From positions 10,008 through 74,007 of the forward strand of contig JBLRWO010000021.1 of NCBI GenBank assembly GCA_047921215.1: 64,000 nt of DNA, given 5' to 3'. The position numbers were made by a program, and so were the translations under genes. This document shows positions 1-9,193 of the stretch, one piece after another. Position 1 is the first letter of the stretch, and the number at the start of each line of letters is the position of its first letter. The DNA is from RECM01 sp047921215 (lineage in GTDB: Bacteria; Bacteroidota; Rhodothermia; Balneolales; Cyclonatronaceae). The notes below the pieces were generated by a model that saw only the letters and a list, made by a program, of their open reading frames with translations, had not been told where the DNA came from and ran no database searches.

Positions 1-218
1 TTTCATTCCTTTAATCACTGCCTGAACCCCGTCAGGCCGGGATTCGCTGCTTACGCTGCCGGAAAAACCCGCCCGCAATTGAGCGGTTCATCAGCCGGCA
101 AACCGGGCACGATACGTCATCTTTTTTTCCGCGCCGGAATTGGTGATATTGCATTTTCAAATTATCGCTTGCCCGGCGATGAGTCTGTCAGAAACCTATA
201 CTGTAAGCGGCAACTATT
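1..218. other. Left-edge non-coding stretch
   Basis: I see no convincing gene, RNA or terminator here. A reading frame overlaps the start of the next gene (from about position 140), but it has no continuation and runs over that gene's signal peptide in another frame. The stretch presumably carries the promoter of the gene at 219. Confidence 0.5.
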
Positions 219-3200
219 ATGAATACATTAACGGAAATGGCGACACGGTGCAGGTGGGGGTTGGCTCTGATGTGTGTGCTATCTTTTCAGTTCTTTTTTC
301 TCTTCCCGTTGTTCAATGCCGGTATAAACGCCCAGCAGATATCCATCAGCCGGATCGACCAGATGCCCGATTTCCCCTCGCCCTACCAGATGCGCAACTG
401 GAAACAGGTGACCATCGGTTACGATGCCTATGTTTTTGATTACACCAAAACGGGCGAACACCTGCCGCTGCTGTTCTGGCGCAACAATACGGTGAATTAC
501 CCTGGGGATGTGAGCTTCGGGCTGCACACGGTTGTTGGCACAAATTCCCCCACCTCGGGCGAGGCGATCAACGTGATTCCGGCACTGATCGGCGCCACCC
601 TGGTTGGCATCGACAAAAGCGATCAGAACGGCTACAACTGGGTGAGGATGGCCCGCGAATATTTCAACAACCGCCCCGAGGAGATGGTCTATCTGAACCA
701 CCCGTCCACCGAAAGCGGAGACGACTGGTGGTACGACTCCATGCCGTCTGTGTTCTTCTATCAGCTGTACGATCTCTATCCCGATACCGACGACTTCGAC
801 TACCAGCTGCGCAGCGTGGCCAGCCAGTGGCTCCGCGCGATTGAAACCATGGGAGGCAGCGCCGCTCCGTGGACCGTGCCTAATATGGATTACCGCGGAT
901 GGTATCTGTCGACCATGCAGCCGTTTACAAGTGGTGTCAAGGAACCGGAAGCGGCCGGCGCACTGGCGTGGATGCTCTACCATGCGTATAAGGAGACCGG
1001 CGAGGACCGCTACAGACTCGGCGCGGAATGGGCCATGGAGTTCCTGAACGCTTACCCCTCGAACCCGTCGTACGAACTGCAGCTGCTCTATGGAACCTAT
1101 ATCGCCGCGAAAATGAACGCTGAACTCGGTACGGAGTTCAACGTCGAAAAGATGGTGAACTGGACCTTCGACGTGGGCCCGCTCCGCCAGTGGGGATCGA
1201 TGGTCGGAACCTGGGGCGGGCTTGATGTTTCAGGCCTGATCGGCGAGGTGAACGGCTCGAACGACTACGCATTCTCTATGAACACGTTCCAGCAGGCCGG
1301 TGCGCTGCTGCCGCTGCTGCGCTATGACGACCGCTTCGCCAACGCCCTGGGCAAGTGGATGCTCAACGCGGCCAACGCATCCCGCCTTTACTACACAGAA
1401 TACCTGCCGCTGTTCAAACAGGACAGTGACGAGTGGGCCACGGTGTACGATCCCGAATCCCTTTTTGCGCATGAAGCTCTGCGGCAGAACAGATCCGGCG
1501 CCGCGCCTTACGCCACCGGCGATGCCATGGCGGGCGGCTGGGGCGCAACGAACCTGACACTCTACAGCTCGTCGCACGTCGGTATGTTCGGCAGTATTAT
1601 CGATACCACCGATGTGGAGGGCATCCTCAAACTGGACCTGCTGAAGACCGATTTCTTCCGGGATGAGGCCTATCCCACCTACCTTGTCTACAATCCGTAC
1701 GATGTTGACCAATCGGTTACGCTGGATGTAGGCGCCGGAAGCGTGAGCCTGTATGAAACCACAACCAACACGTTTCTCGCTTCGGGCGTATCGGGCGAGG
1801 TGCAGGTGAATGTTCCGGCCCTTGGTTCCTACATATTGGTCTACACGCCGGCCGGCGGCACCGTCACCTACGAATACGACCGGATGCTGGTTGATGGCAT
1901 AATCGTCGACTATATGTCGGGACAGGGCGTGGCGAACTATCCGCCGCGCATCAAAGGCCTGGCGGCCGCATCGGCTCAGATCGTACCGGACGGCTCCACA
2001 CAGATTTATGCAACCGCCACCGACCGCGACGGTGATGAACTGACGTACAGCTGGGCGGCCAATGGTGGTGAACTGACCGGGGATGGTCCTGATGTTACAT
2101 GGACCGCGCCGGGCACCACCGGCACATTCTCCATCGAGGTGCAGGTGAGCGATGGGTCAGGAGATCCCGTAACCGGCTATATCCAGATTGCCGTGTCGGA
2201 AATCGCCAACGTCGCACCTGTTATCAATGAACTGAAGGCCGAACCCCGGAAAGTCGACCTCGGAGGCACATCCGCCCTCGAATGCCTGGCCACCGACGAA
2301 GATAATGATGACGGAGATCTGACCTACGAATGGTCTTCCGACAACGGATTGATTGTCGGAACCGGCCCTGCGGTTGAATGGACGGCCCCTCAGATGGATG
2401 GCAACTATTACATCACCTGCCTGGTGAGTGATCCGGAGGGTGCCACTGCCACCGACAGTATCGCCGTTTCCGTGAGGGACTTTTCGGTTATACAGTCCGG
2501 AAACCTGATCCTTCACCTTCCTTTTAACGGAAACAGCGACGACGCAAGCGGCAACAACCATGCGGTTACCCTGGATGGTCCTGTTCCGGCCACCGACCGT
2601 TTGGGAGTGACTGATGGTGCCTACCGCTTCGACGGGATCAACGATTTCATGCGCGTGGCCAACTCGGCTCCCCTGAATTTTTCGGATGCCATTACGCTCA
2701 ATTTCTGGATCACCTTCGACCGTTTCTACGAACGTGAACAGTTCCCGATCTCGCACGGCAGCTGGGATAACCGCTGGAAAGTATCCCTGTCGAACAACAA
2801 AATCCGCTGGACGATCAACACCACGGGCGGCATCACCGATATCGATTCCGAGACTACGGTCGAGCGCCTGAAATGGTACAATGTTACCGCCCTGTATTCC
2901 GGCGATGACATGGAACTGTACATCGACGGCAAGCTCGAGGCCTTCAAATACTGGAGCGGGAGCATCAATCCCTCGCCCGTTGACCTGACCATTGGCCAGA
3001 TAGTTCCGAACAACAACCAGTACAATTACAACGGCAAGCTCGACGACATCCGCCTGTACGATTACGCCCTGCCGTATGAGGAAATTCAGCGGCTGGCTTC
3101 TGTGACCACCTCGGTGGAGGACGGCCGCAGTGAGCTGCCCCGGGAAACATACCTGTACCAGAACTATCCGAACCCGTTCAACCCGACAACCGTTATCACC

Positions 3201-3404
3201 TTCGACCTGAAAGAGGCCGGGGATGTGAGCATCCGGGTGTTCAATATGCTGGGACAGGAGGTAGGAAACCTGGTGCAGGAACGGATGAGCGCAGGTTCAC
3301 ACACCATTCCGTTCAACGCGTCGGCACTTTCGAGCGGCATGTACGTGTACCGGCTAAGAACCGGCAGCGTTGTGCAGACACGCAAGATGATGCTGATCAG
3401 GTAG
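219..3404 (+). CDS. Large secreted protein with PKD-like and LamG domains and a T9SS sorting domain
   Basis: A 1061-residue exported protein of unknown substrate. Residues 1-39 form a signal peptide (basic RCR, a long Phe/Leu core, cleavage near NAQ); a start at the second Met (position 237) would also give a good signal. Residues about 40-560 are rich in Trp, Tyr and helix-like segments and resemble an alpha/alpha-barrel as in many glycan-active enzymes, but I could not assign a family. Two PKD/Ig-like domains follow (about 572-660 and 665-760, with DRDGDELTYSW and DGDLTYEWSS), then a LamG/concanavalin-like domain (about 763-957, starting LILHLPFNG). The C-terminus (about 977-1061) has YPNPFNPTT and ends TRKMMLIR, a type A T9SS sorting domain. 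It is probably released or attached to the cell surface and binds or processes carbohydrate. No transport partner is adjacent. Confidence 0.85.
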   Translation: MNTLTEMATRCRWGLALMCVLSFQFFFLFPLFNAGINAQQISISRIDQMPDFPSPYQMRNWKQVTIGYDAYVFDYTKTGEHLPLLFWRNNTVNYPGDVSFGLHTVVGTNSPTSGEAINVIPALIGATLVGIDKSDQNGYNWVRMAREYFNNRPEEMVYLNHPSTESGDDWWYDSMPSVFFYQLYDLYPDTDDFDYQLRSVASQWLRAIETMGGSAAPWTVPNMDYRGWYLSTMQPFTSGVKEPEAAGALAWMLYHAYKETGEDRYRLGAEWAMEFLNAYPSNPSYELQLLYGTYIAAKMNAELGTEFNVEKMVNWTFDVGPLRQWGSMVGTWGGLDVSGLIGEVNGSNDYAFSMNTFQQAGALLPLLRYDDRFANALGKWMLNAANASRLYYTEYLPLFKQDSDEWATVYDPESLFAHEALRQNRSGAAPYATGDAMAGGWGATNLTLYSSSHVGMFGSIIDTTDVEGILKLDLLKTDFFRDEAYPTYLVYNPYDVDQSVTLDVGAGSVSLYETTTNTFLASGVSGEVQVNVPALGSYILVYTPAGGTVTYEYDRMLVDGIIVDYMSGQGVANYPPRIKGLAAASAQIVPDGSTQIYATATDRDGDELTYSWAANGGELTGDGPDVTWTAPGTTGTFSIEVQVSDGSGDPVTGYIQIAVSEIANVAPVINELKAEPRKVDLGGTSALECLATDEDNDDGDLTYEWSSDNGLIVGTGPAVEWTAPQMDGNYYITCLVSDPEGATATDSIAVSVRDFSVIQSGNLILHLPFNGNSDDASGNNHAVTLDGPVPATDRLGVTDGAYRFDGINDFMRVANSAPLNFSDAITLNFWITFDRFYEREQFPISHGSWDNRWKVSLSNNKIRWTINTTGGITDIDSETTVERLKWYNVTALYSGDDMELYIDGKLEAFKYWSGSINPSPVDLTIGQIVPNNNQYNYNGKLDDIRLYDYALPYEEIQRLASVTTSVEDGRSELPRETYLYQNYPNPFNPTTVITFDLKEAGDVSIRVFNMLGQEVGNLVQERMSAGSHTIPFNASALSSGMYVYRLRTGSVVQTRKMMLIR

Positions 3405-3661
3405 CGTGAACAGCCAGGTATGTGCCTTGCCGGGTAATGGTAATTCACCTGTTCTGAGCCCTGTTTGCCCTTCCGGCCACGCCCGGTAAAGCCGCCCGGC
3501 ATTTTGCGATCGTATTTTTGGGTGCGGTGATAACGTATATACATGGTGACTGATATGAGAATCGGGTTTGATTTTAAGGACGGGTTTTACAGGGCGGTTT
3601 TGCAAATTTATGTCCATATTACAGATGTGAATAGTGTAAACATCCCATTGATCAACCCGTT

Positions 3662-4282
3662 ATGAACGTTAAGCTGCTGCTAGTGATCGCCTGTACCGTC
3701 CTGTTAACTGCCTGCACCGGTCCGTCCGGAGAAACGGCAGAAGAGCCCGCGGAGGAGAAAAAATCCGCTTTTGAACTGCCGGAAGAGCAGGAGGCCTTCT
3801 GGCAGAATATCCGCCGTCACTGCGGAAATGCCTACGACGGCAAACTGGCCGATGCCACACCGCACTACCAGGGCTTTTCGGCGGATCGCATAACCATCCA
3901 TTTTCGCAACTGCCCGGATACCCTCACGCATATATCGCTTCACCTCGACGACAACCACTCCCGGAATCTGATGCTGACCAACATGCGGGGAGCACTGCGC
4001 CTGAAGCACGACCACCGCAACCGCGACGGCACCGAGGAGGTGATTACGCAGTATGGCGGTGATGCCCCGAAGCCGGGGCTGGAAACCCGCCAGATTTTCC
4101 GGGCCGACAACCACACTGCGTACATCCTGCCCGAGCGGGCCGACAATTTCTGGTTCCTCGACCTGATGGACGAAAACACCCTGGCCTACGGGGTTCACTG
4201 GCCCAAACACGGCCATTCGATCCGCATGGAGTTCGACCTGTCGGCCCCGGTTGAGCCCCCGCCCGCACCCTGGGGGTATTGA
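3662..4282 (+). CDS. Hypothetical lipoprotein
   Basis: A 206-residue protein with a clear lipobox (LLTACTG, Cys18), so probably a membrane-anchored lipoprotein. An acidic Glu-rich linker (about 23-42) precedes a globular domain with two cysteines (in RRHCGNAYDG and FRNCPDTLTH) that could form a disulphide. The remainder is mixed alpha/beta with many His and Asp residues. I do not recognise a named family. It stands alone, converging with the antiporter gene at 4365. The ATG at 3662 is the natural start because the signal begins there. Confidence 0.75.
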   Translation: MNVKLLLVIACTVLLTACTGPSGETAEEPAEEKKSAFELPEEQEAFWQNIRRHCGNAYDGKLADATPHYQGFSADRITIHFRNCPDTLTHISLHLDDNHSRNLMLTNMRGALRLKHDHRNRDGTEEVITQYGGDAPKPGLETRQIFRADNHTAYILPERADNFWFLDLMDENTLAYGVHWPKHGHSIRMEFDLSAPVEPPPAPWGY

Positions 4283-4364
4283 GTTCCCTGAATTATCGGC
4301 CATGCGGAGTAATTACGGATTCAAGTATAATGCAGCGTAAATACTGATTTTTCTGTGTTCCCCC

Positions 4365-5924
4365 CTACAACGCTATCATCACCATCACACTGTACATAAC
4401 CGCTGCAAGCCCAGCTGCCAGCAGCGCCAAACCGAACTGGGTATAGACGTGGTCCATCATATCGCATCCTGTGGCCAGCGACGACAGGATGGTGGTGTCG
4501 GAGATGGGCGAACACTGATCGCCGAATACCGCTCCCCCTGTTACCGCCGCAAAGCACAGGGTGATGAAGAAGGGATCGGGCATCACGGCCCAGGCCAGCG
4601 GCATCGCCACCGGAAACACCACCGCATAGGTGCCCCAGCTGGTGCCGGTCGAGAAAGCGATCAGCATGCAGATGCCCATCAGCAGGCCGGGCAGTAACAC
4701 CGGGCTGAGCGCGCCCGCGGCCACCTCCACCACGTAATTGGCCGTGCCCACGGCATCGGCCACGCTTTTGAAGGAGACCGCAAGTGCCAGGATGATCGCT
4801 CCGATCGTAACACCCTTGCAGCCGTCCAGGAAACCGTTCATAACCACGGCCAGCGGCATCCCCTTGATCAGCGCCACAAAGATGGCAGCAAGAACGGCCA
4901 GGAAAAACGCTTCGGCAATGAGCAGCATGGGGCTTGCTTTCTGCCCCAGAATAAAATAGGTGACCACGTAGGGGATGATGGCCACCGAAAGCAGTGTGCC
5001 GATGGGGGCGAAAAAGTCGATGAGGCCCGACCGGTAGTCCTTCGGCACTTTCAGGGTCGACAGCTCGCCGGAGGCCAGCGGGATGGACCCCTCGCGGTCG
5101 AGTTGGCCCGTCTCTTTGGCCCGTTTGATGGCGGCGCGCATCCGGCGGCCGGGAACCCAGGGCAGCCATTCCCAGGCAAACAGGAAGGTGATGATGAGGG
5201 CGAAAATGGCGTAAAAGTTGTACGGGAGGCTGGCAAAGAAGAAGGCGATACCGTCCTGTGCAGTGTTGAACAGCGGGATGGTGCCGATAACCAGCCCTCC
5301 CACATAGATCGGCCACACGTTGAAGGGGATGATGGTGGCCACCGGCGAGGAGGTCGAGTCGACCATATAGGCCAGCTCCTCGTGCGACACCTTGTGCTGA
5401 TCGGCGATCGGCTTGACCGTGGCGCCCGTAAGCACCGTGCTGATGGTACCACCCTGATGGAACACCAGGCCCATCATCCAGGTGAAAAATTTGGCACTCC
5501 GCCGGCCCCGTACCACCAGGCTGCCCGCCCACTGCGCGAACCGCATGGCCCCGCCGGTGCGCGTCCAGATGCCGATAAGCCCCCCAAGTGCCCACAGGTA
5601 GACCAGGATGATGAGGGCGAAGCTTTCCGTACCGATCGACGGGATAAGGAAGCCCTGCACGATGTTCAGCTCACCGGCAATCACACCACCCAGGGCGATG
5701 CCGATAAACAGGGCGCTGATCACCTCGCGGGTCCAGAACGCCAGCACGATGGTAACCAGCGGCGGAGCGATGCTCCACAACCCGAAATGCCCGTCATACT
5801 CCGGAAAACGCCCCTGGAACAGGATTCCCAGCCCGATGATCACGATGGCAGCGCCAAAAACAATCCACCCGCGCGTGGATATAAAATAGCGGGGTCTGTC
5901 GGTCGGATCGGTGTCTTCAGCCAT
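4365..5924 (-). CDS. nhaC: NhaC-family Na+/H+ antiporter
   Basis: A 519-residue polytopic inner-membrane protein with roughly eleven hydrophobic segments. Members of this family exchange external protons for internal Na+ (some paralogues exchange malate/lactate). Family-like features are the HQGGTISTVLTGATVKPIAD stretch, the MVDSTSSPVATIIPFNVWP segment, and the C-terminal FSTGTSWGTYAVVFPVAMPL and GDQCSPISDTTILSSLATG stretches. The length is usual. The neighbours do not indicate a specific substrate. A Na+/H+ antiporter fits a saline or alkaline habitat, but that is inference. The start with MAEDTDPTDRPRYF places a short cytosolic tail before the first membrane segment. Confidence 0.88.
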   Translation of the reverse strand: MAEDTDPTDRPRYFISTRGWIVFGAAIVIIGLGILFQGRFPEYDGHFGLWSIAPPLVTIVLAFWTREVISALFIGIALGGVIAGELNIVQGFLIPSIGTESFALIILVYLWALGGLIGIWTRTGGAMRFAQWAGSLVVRGRRSAKFFTWMMGLVFHQGGTISTVLTGATVKPIADQHKVSHEELAYMVDSTSSPVATIIPFNVWPIYVGGLVIGTIPLFNTAQDGIAFFFASLPYNFYAIFALIITFLFAWEWLPWVPGRRMRAAIKRAKETGQLDREGSIPLASGELSTLKVPKDYRSGLIDFFAPIGTLLSVAIIPYVVTYFILGQKASPMLLIAEAFFLAVLAAIFVALIKGMPLAVVMNGFLDGCKGVTIGAIILALAVSFKSVADAVGTANYVVEVAAGALSPVLLPGLLMGICMLIAFSTGTSWGTYAVVFPVAMPLAWAVMPDPFFITLCFAAVTGGAVFGDQCSPISDTTILSSLATGCDMMDHVYTQFGLALLAAGLAAVMYSVMVMIAL

Positions 5925-6044
5925 AATCGGTAACTAAGTACAGGTTAGATTCGCTCAGACCGAATTAATGGAAAATTCCGCCGAATAAAAAGCCCCGTAT
6001 CATGGTGAGCTTCTCATTTCGCCCCTTCAGGGGTACACGATTAT

Positions 6045-6208
6045 GAAGGTGACGCCGGTAGTGCTGTTAGTATGCTTCGAATCAGGGAAGTATGCAACAA
6101 GCGAACATTTGAACAGCGAAGTAATTTGGGAAGTTGCCACTGGCAGCCCTAAATTTTGGCCCAAAGCAGGTAACACTATTGGGGATGTGAAAGACTTGTC
6201 ACCGGTAG
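6045..6208 (+). repeat. Type 1 intergenic repeat, copy A
   Basis: Begins at GAAGGTGAC, includes TATGCTTCGAATCAGGGAAG, a run of GAACA-like words, GCGAAGTAATTTGGGAAG, and ends near GACTTGTCACCGGTAGC. The same ordered blocks occur at 55561, 58823 and, inverted, at 34462, 39061 and 27556. It fills most of the nhaC-ctaB gap (5925-6363). Confidence 0.8.
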
Positions 6209-6213
6209 CATGA

Positions 6214-6320
6214 CCTGAGTGCAGTCCTGAGCGCAAGCCGGCGCAGGGCGACGGCTGAAGTCGAACATCCAACGTCATGGTGAGCGCAACGCAGCAAAGC
6301 GGAGTGTAGTCGAATCACCT
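6214..6320 (+). repeat. Type 2 intergenic repeat (two tandem units)
   Basis: Two adjoining units: one ends GGCTGAAGTCGAACATCC, the other runs GTCATGGTGAGCGCAACGCA to GGAGTGTAGTCGAATCACC. Related words are at 13598, 27476 (inverted), 48251 and 58739. It follows type 1 copy A directly. Confidence 0.7.
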
Positions 6321-6363
6321 GGGTTCAGCTCGGCTGAGCCAAACACCCCCCCCAAAAAAAACA

Positions 6364-7272
6364 TCACCAACCAATAAACCGGTCAGCAAGTATAAAAATC
6401 CAGATCAGCGGCAGATAGAACAGCGAGCTGAACATCAGCTTTTTGGCGGTCACCTTGTTGCGGGTCATCAGGAATTTTAACCCGTACCAGGTAAAATAGA
6501 GTCCGGCGAGGGTGGCACCGGCCAGGTAAATCCAGCCATTAATACCAATTGTGTACAGTAGTGCGCTTACCGGCAGCAATAACAGCAGGCAGGCGAAAAC
6601 GACCACGGCCGACACCCAACCGTCGGTGTCGTTTGCCGGAAGCATCCGGAAGCCGGCCTTGGTGTAATCTTCATTGCACAGCCAGGCGATGGAAACCACG
6701 TGGGGAATCTGCCACAGAAACACGATCCCGAACAGGATCCACATGCCGGGATCGGTGATGGTGCCGGTGGCAGCTGCCCATCCGCCCACCGGTGGGAGGG
6801 CGCCGGGTACCGAACCCACAATCACGTTGGCGAAGCTGATGCGCTTGAGCGGGGTGTAGGCCGCCAGGTAGAGAATGGTGGTGATGCCCGAAACGAAGCC
6901 GGCAACCGGGTTTACCATGAAAACGAGCCAGGCGAAACCCGCCAGGATCAGCGAAGTCGAGAACAGAAGGGCGTGGGCCGGCGAAATACGCTCCATGGGC
7001 AGCGGACGATTGCTGGTGCGGATCATCAGCTTGTCGAGGTCGCGCTCGATGTACTGATTGTGGGCCGCGGTGCCGCCTGCGATCAGAAGAGTGCCCAGTA
7101 CGGCGTGAAAAAGGGTGATGTAACTGATGGTGCCGGCCGAACCAAGGAAAAAACCGATCGCCATGCTGGCCAGGACGAGCATGGTGATGCCGGGCTTGGT
7201 AAGCTCAACGTAATCGGCCAGCGTGGGCGCTGCGAACGTTCTGCTGACTGTTTTTTCGGAAGTTACTTTCAT
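6364..7272 (-). CDS. ctaB: Protoheme IX farnesyltransferase (haem O synthase)
   Basis: This UbiA-superfamily membrane enzyme transfers a farnesyl group to protohaem to make haem O, the step before haem A for cytochrome oxidase. The first Asp-rich motif is at residues 72-90 (NxxxDxxxDxxxxRTxxRP pattern, read here as NQYIERDLDKLMIRTSNRP), and YTPLKR follows later. About nine hydrophobic segments and 302 residues are usual for the family. The reading frame extends 40 codons upstream, but homologues start near MKVTSEK, so I chose position 7272; the upstream part overlaps the DUF433 gene's leader. The partner ctaA lies 0.9 kb away on the opposite strand, separated by a toxin-antitoxin pair. Confidence 0.93.
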   Translation of the reverse strand: MKVTSEKTVSRTFAAPTLADYVELTKPGITMLVLASMAIGFFLGSAGTISYITLFHAVLGTLLIAGGTAAHNQYIERDLDKLMIRTSNRPLPMERISPAHALLFSTSLILAGFAWLVFMVNPVAGFVSGITTILYLAAYTPLKRISFANVIVGSVPGALPPVGGWAAATGTITDPGMWILFGIVFLWQIPHVVSIAWLCNEDYTKAGFRMLPANDTDGWVSAVVVFACLLLLLPVSALLYTIGINGWIYLAGATLAGLYFTWYGLKFLMTRNKVTAKKLMFSSLFYLPLIWIFILADRFIGW

Positions 7273-7495
7273 TGACGGGAATAAGGTCGAAACTGACCGG
7301 AATCCGCTGGAGGTGCGGCCGGGTTTTGAATCCGGTAAAGGTAAGAAATAATTGTGAACGCTACATGAAAAAATAGCCTGAACATGAACCATGAACGCAA
7401 TTCCAACCCCTGGAGTTTCTTATATTCCCCCGAAATGCCGGGCACGGTCTGAGCACTTTATTTATTCTTGTCCGCAGTTTGATTATTTTGCCAAT

Positions 7496-7717
7496 ATGGA
7501 TACCGGAAAATCAAATAAAATAATAATCAGGAACAAGGATATTTTGGGCGGAACCCCCCTTTTTAAGGGCACCAGAGTACCGGTTAGCACCCTTTGGGAT
7601 TATCTGAAAGCCGGTGATACAGTTCAGGATTTTCTTGATGACTTCCCCTCTGTGAAAAAGGATCAGGTTATTCTGCTTTTAGAACGTGCTGAGCATAGAG
7701 TTCTGAATGTACAATGA
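7496..7717 (+). CDS. DUF433 antitoxin-like protein
   Basis: A 73-residue protein with the DUF433 pattern: IIIRNKDILGGTPLFKGTRVPV followed by a short helical segment (LWDYLKAGDTVQDFLDDFP) resembling a winged helix-turn-helix. DUF433 proteins are usually antitoxins paired with PIN-like toxins; they bind DNA and repress their own operon. The frame is open from 7391, but the family begins just before the IIIRNKD block, so ATG 7496 is the start. Its last four bases overlap the start of the next gene (ATGA), implying translational coupling. Base composition is lower in GC than the flanking ctaA/ctaB genes, consistent with transfer. Confidence 0.87.
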   Translation: MDTGKSNKIIIRNKDILGGTPLFKGTRVPVSTLWDYLKAGDTVQDFLDDFPSVKKDQVILLLERAEHRVLNVQ

Positions 7718-8064
7718 TTCGCACCCTGCTTGATGAGTGTTTGCCTGTTAAACTCGAGTTCAGATTTGAGGATTTCAGTGCCGAATTCAAGGTTTCGACG
7801 GTCACTTCACAGAAATGGGCCGGTATCAAAAACGGTAAGTTGCTAAACCTGGCTCAACAACATTTTGATGTGTTTGTGACCAGCGACCGGCACATTCGTT
7901 TTCAACAAATGATTTCAAAATATTCTATAATTGTTGTTGTTTTGAAAACGAAATCAAATCGTTACAATGATTTACTTAAGTTTATCGATCGTGCCGGAGA
8001 GATAATGAAATCAGCACATCCGGGTAAATATTATGAGATATCAACACCATCAGGAAGAAGTTGA
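7714..8064 (+). CDS. DUF5615 PIN-like toxin
   Basis: A 116-residue protein whose N-terminus (MIRTLLDECLP) and internal TSDRHIRFQQ segment match the DUF5615 PIN-like fold, where acidic residues are thought to coordinate metal for RNA cleavage. Asp7/Glu8 and the Asp of SDRH are candidate ligands. It overlaps the DUF433 gene by four bases, the usual layout for this type II toxin-antitoxin pair. AT-rich compared with its neighbours. Activity is inferred from family and context only. Confidence 0.85.
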   Translation: MIRTLLDECLPVKLEFRFEDFSAEFKVSTVTSQKWAGIKNGKLLNLAQQHFDVFVTSDRHIRFQQMISKYSIIVVVLKTKSNRYNDLLKFIDRAGEIMKSAHPGKYYEISTPSGRS

Positions 8065-8213
8065 TCGCGGTCGTTGGCTTGCAAAAAATGTAACTTTCAT
8101 TTCAGTACACACCATATTTACCCCAGACCTAAGTTCGTGCTTTATGATTAATTTTACTGAATATCTACCGATTAATTTTTAGAAATCCGATCATCGACAT
8201 TATTTAACATCCC

Positions 8214-9131
8214 ATGCAACTCAACGCTTTCCAGAAAACCGCGCTGGCCACCGTGGCCGCCACCATCTTCCTCATCTTTGTGGGCGGACTTGTTCGCGCC
8301 GCCGGCGCCGGTCTCGGCTGCCCCGACTGGCCTCAGTGCTTCGGCCTGTGGATACCGCCAACCTCCCCCGAAGGCCTGCCATCCGGCTTCGACGCCAGCC
8401 AGTTCAATGTGTTCAAAACGTGGACCGAGTACATCAACCGGCTCATCGGCGTGCTGGTGGGACTGCTCATCACGGCAACCTTCCTGCAGTCGCTGCGCTA
8501 CCGCAAAAGCCGTCCGGAGGTGCTCATCGCCTCTTTCGCCGCCTTCGTACTGGTGCTCTTCCAGGGCTGGCTCGGAGGTATGGTGGTGCGCAGCGGACTA
8601 TCCACCGGCATCATCACCATTCACATGGTTACGGCCATGATCATCCTCATCACCCTCATCTATGCGGTGTACCGGGCCATGAGCGACCATTTCCGTATCG
8701 AACTCGATCCCGGCACGCGGAAAAAGCTGCTGTGGGTCACCGGCATTTTACTTTTGATCACCCTGGTACAGGTCGGCATCGGTACGCAGGTGCGTGAGGC
8801 CATCGATGTGATCAGCCGGTCGGGGATGTATCCGGACAGGGCCGTCTGGCTGGATGAGGCCGGGCTCGTCGACGAAATCCACCGCAGCAGCTCCTGGCTG
8901 GTGATGTTCGCCTCGGGCTACCTGTTCTGGATGGTGCGCCGCCGCACAAAATCAATTCTGCTGGGCAAAGTGTCGGCCCTCATTGTCGCGTTCGTACTCA
9001 TGCAGGTGGTGATCGGTGTAGTGCTGGCGTATGCGGGCATGCCACCGGCCTTCCAGGTGCTGCATCTCGGATTTTCCAGCTTCCTCATCTGCAGCCAGTT
9101 TGTTTTCCTGATAATGGTGAAAGACAGCTGA
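8214..9131 (+). CDS. ctaA: Haem A synthase (COX15/CtaA family)
   Basis: A 305-residue membrane protein that oxidises the haem O methyl group to the formyl group of haem A. About eight hydrophobic segments are visible. Family signs are the early GGLVRAAGAGLGCPDWPQC block with Cys36 and Cys42 (the redox pair of COX15 proteins), EYINRLIG (E-x-x-N-R at the first haem site), HMVTAMIIL, EIHRSSSW and a late LHLGFSS, which supply candidate histidine ligands. It works after CtaB and before assembly of an aa3- or ba3-type oxidase, which is not in the window. The ATG at 8214 immediately precedes the first membrane segment. Confidence 0.92.
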   Translation: MQLNAFQKTALATVAATIFLIFVGGLVRAAGAGLGCPDWPQCFGLWIPPTSPEGLPSGFDASQFNVFKTWTEYINRLIGVLVGLLITATFLQSLRYRKSRPEVLIASFAAFVLVLFQGWLGGMVVRSGLSTGIITIHMVTAMIILITLIYAVYRAMSDHFRIELDPGTRKKLLWVTGILLLITLVQVGIGTQVREAIDVISRSGMYPDRAVWLDEAGLVDEIHRSSSWLVMFASGYLFWMVRRRTKSILLGKVSALIVAFVLMQVVIGVVLAYAGMPPAFQVLHLGFSSFLICSQFVFLIMVKDS

Positions 9132-9143
9132 GCGGTAGCCTGC

Positions 9144-9159
9144 CGGAATACGTTCCGGA
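9144..9159. terminator. Short hairpin between convergent ctaA and aminotransferase genes
   Basis: CCGGAA, loop TACG, TTCCGG, then ATTTAAC, placed 12 bases after the ctaA stop. The T-run is weak. It could end transcripts from either side. Confidence 0.45.
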
Positions 9160-9193
9160 TTTAACACTCAATGTTTCTGCCTCCAGGAAACCG

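Noticed and set aside
140..439. Gene overlapping the first large protein
   Set aside because: A short stretch (TYTVSGNYYEYINGNG) looks protein-like, but the frame then runs through the next gene's signal peptide and mature start without any domain.
6027..6278. Small gene on the minus strand between nhaC and ctaB
   Set aside because: It lies wholly in repeat sequence, and the same translation fragments recur at other repeat copies.
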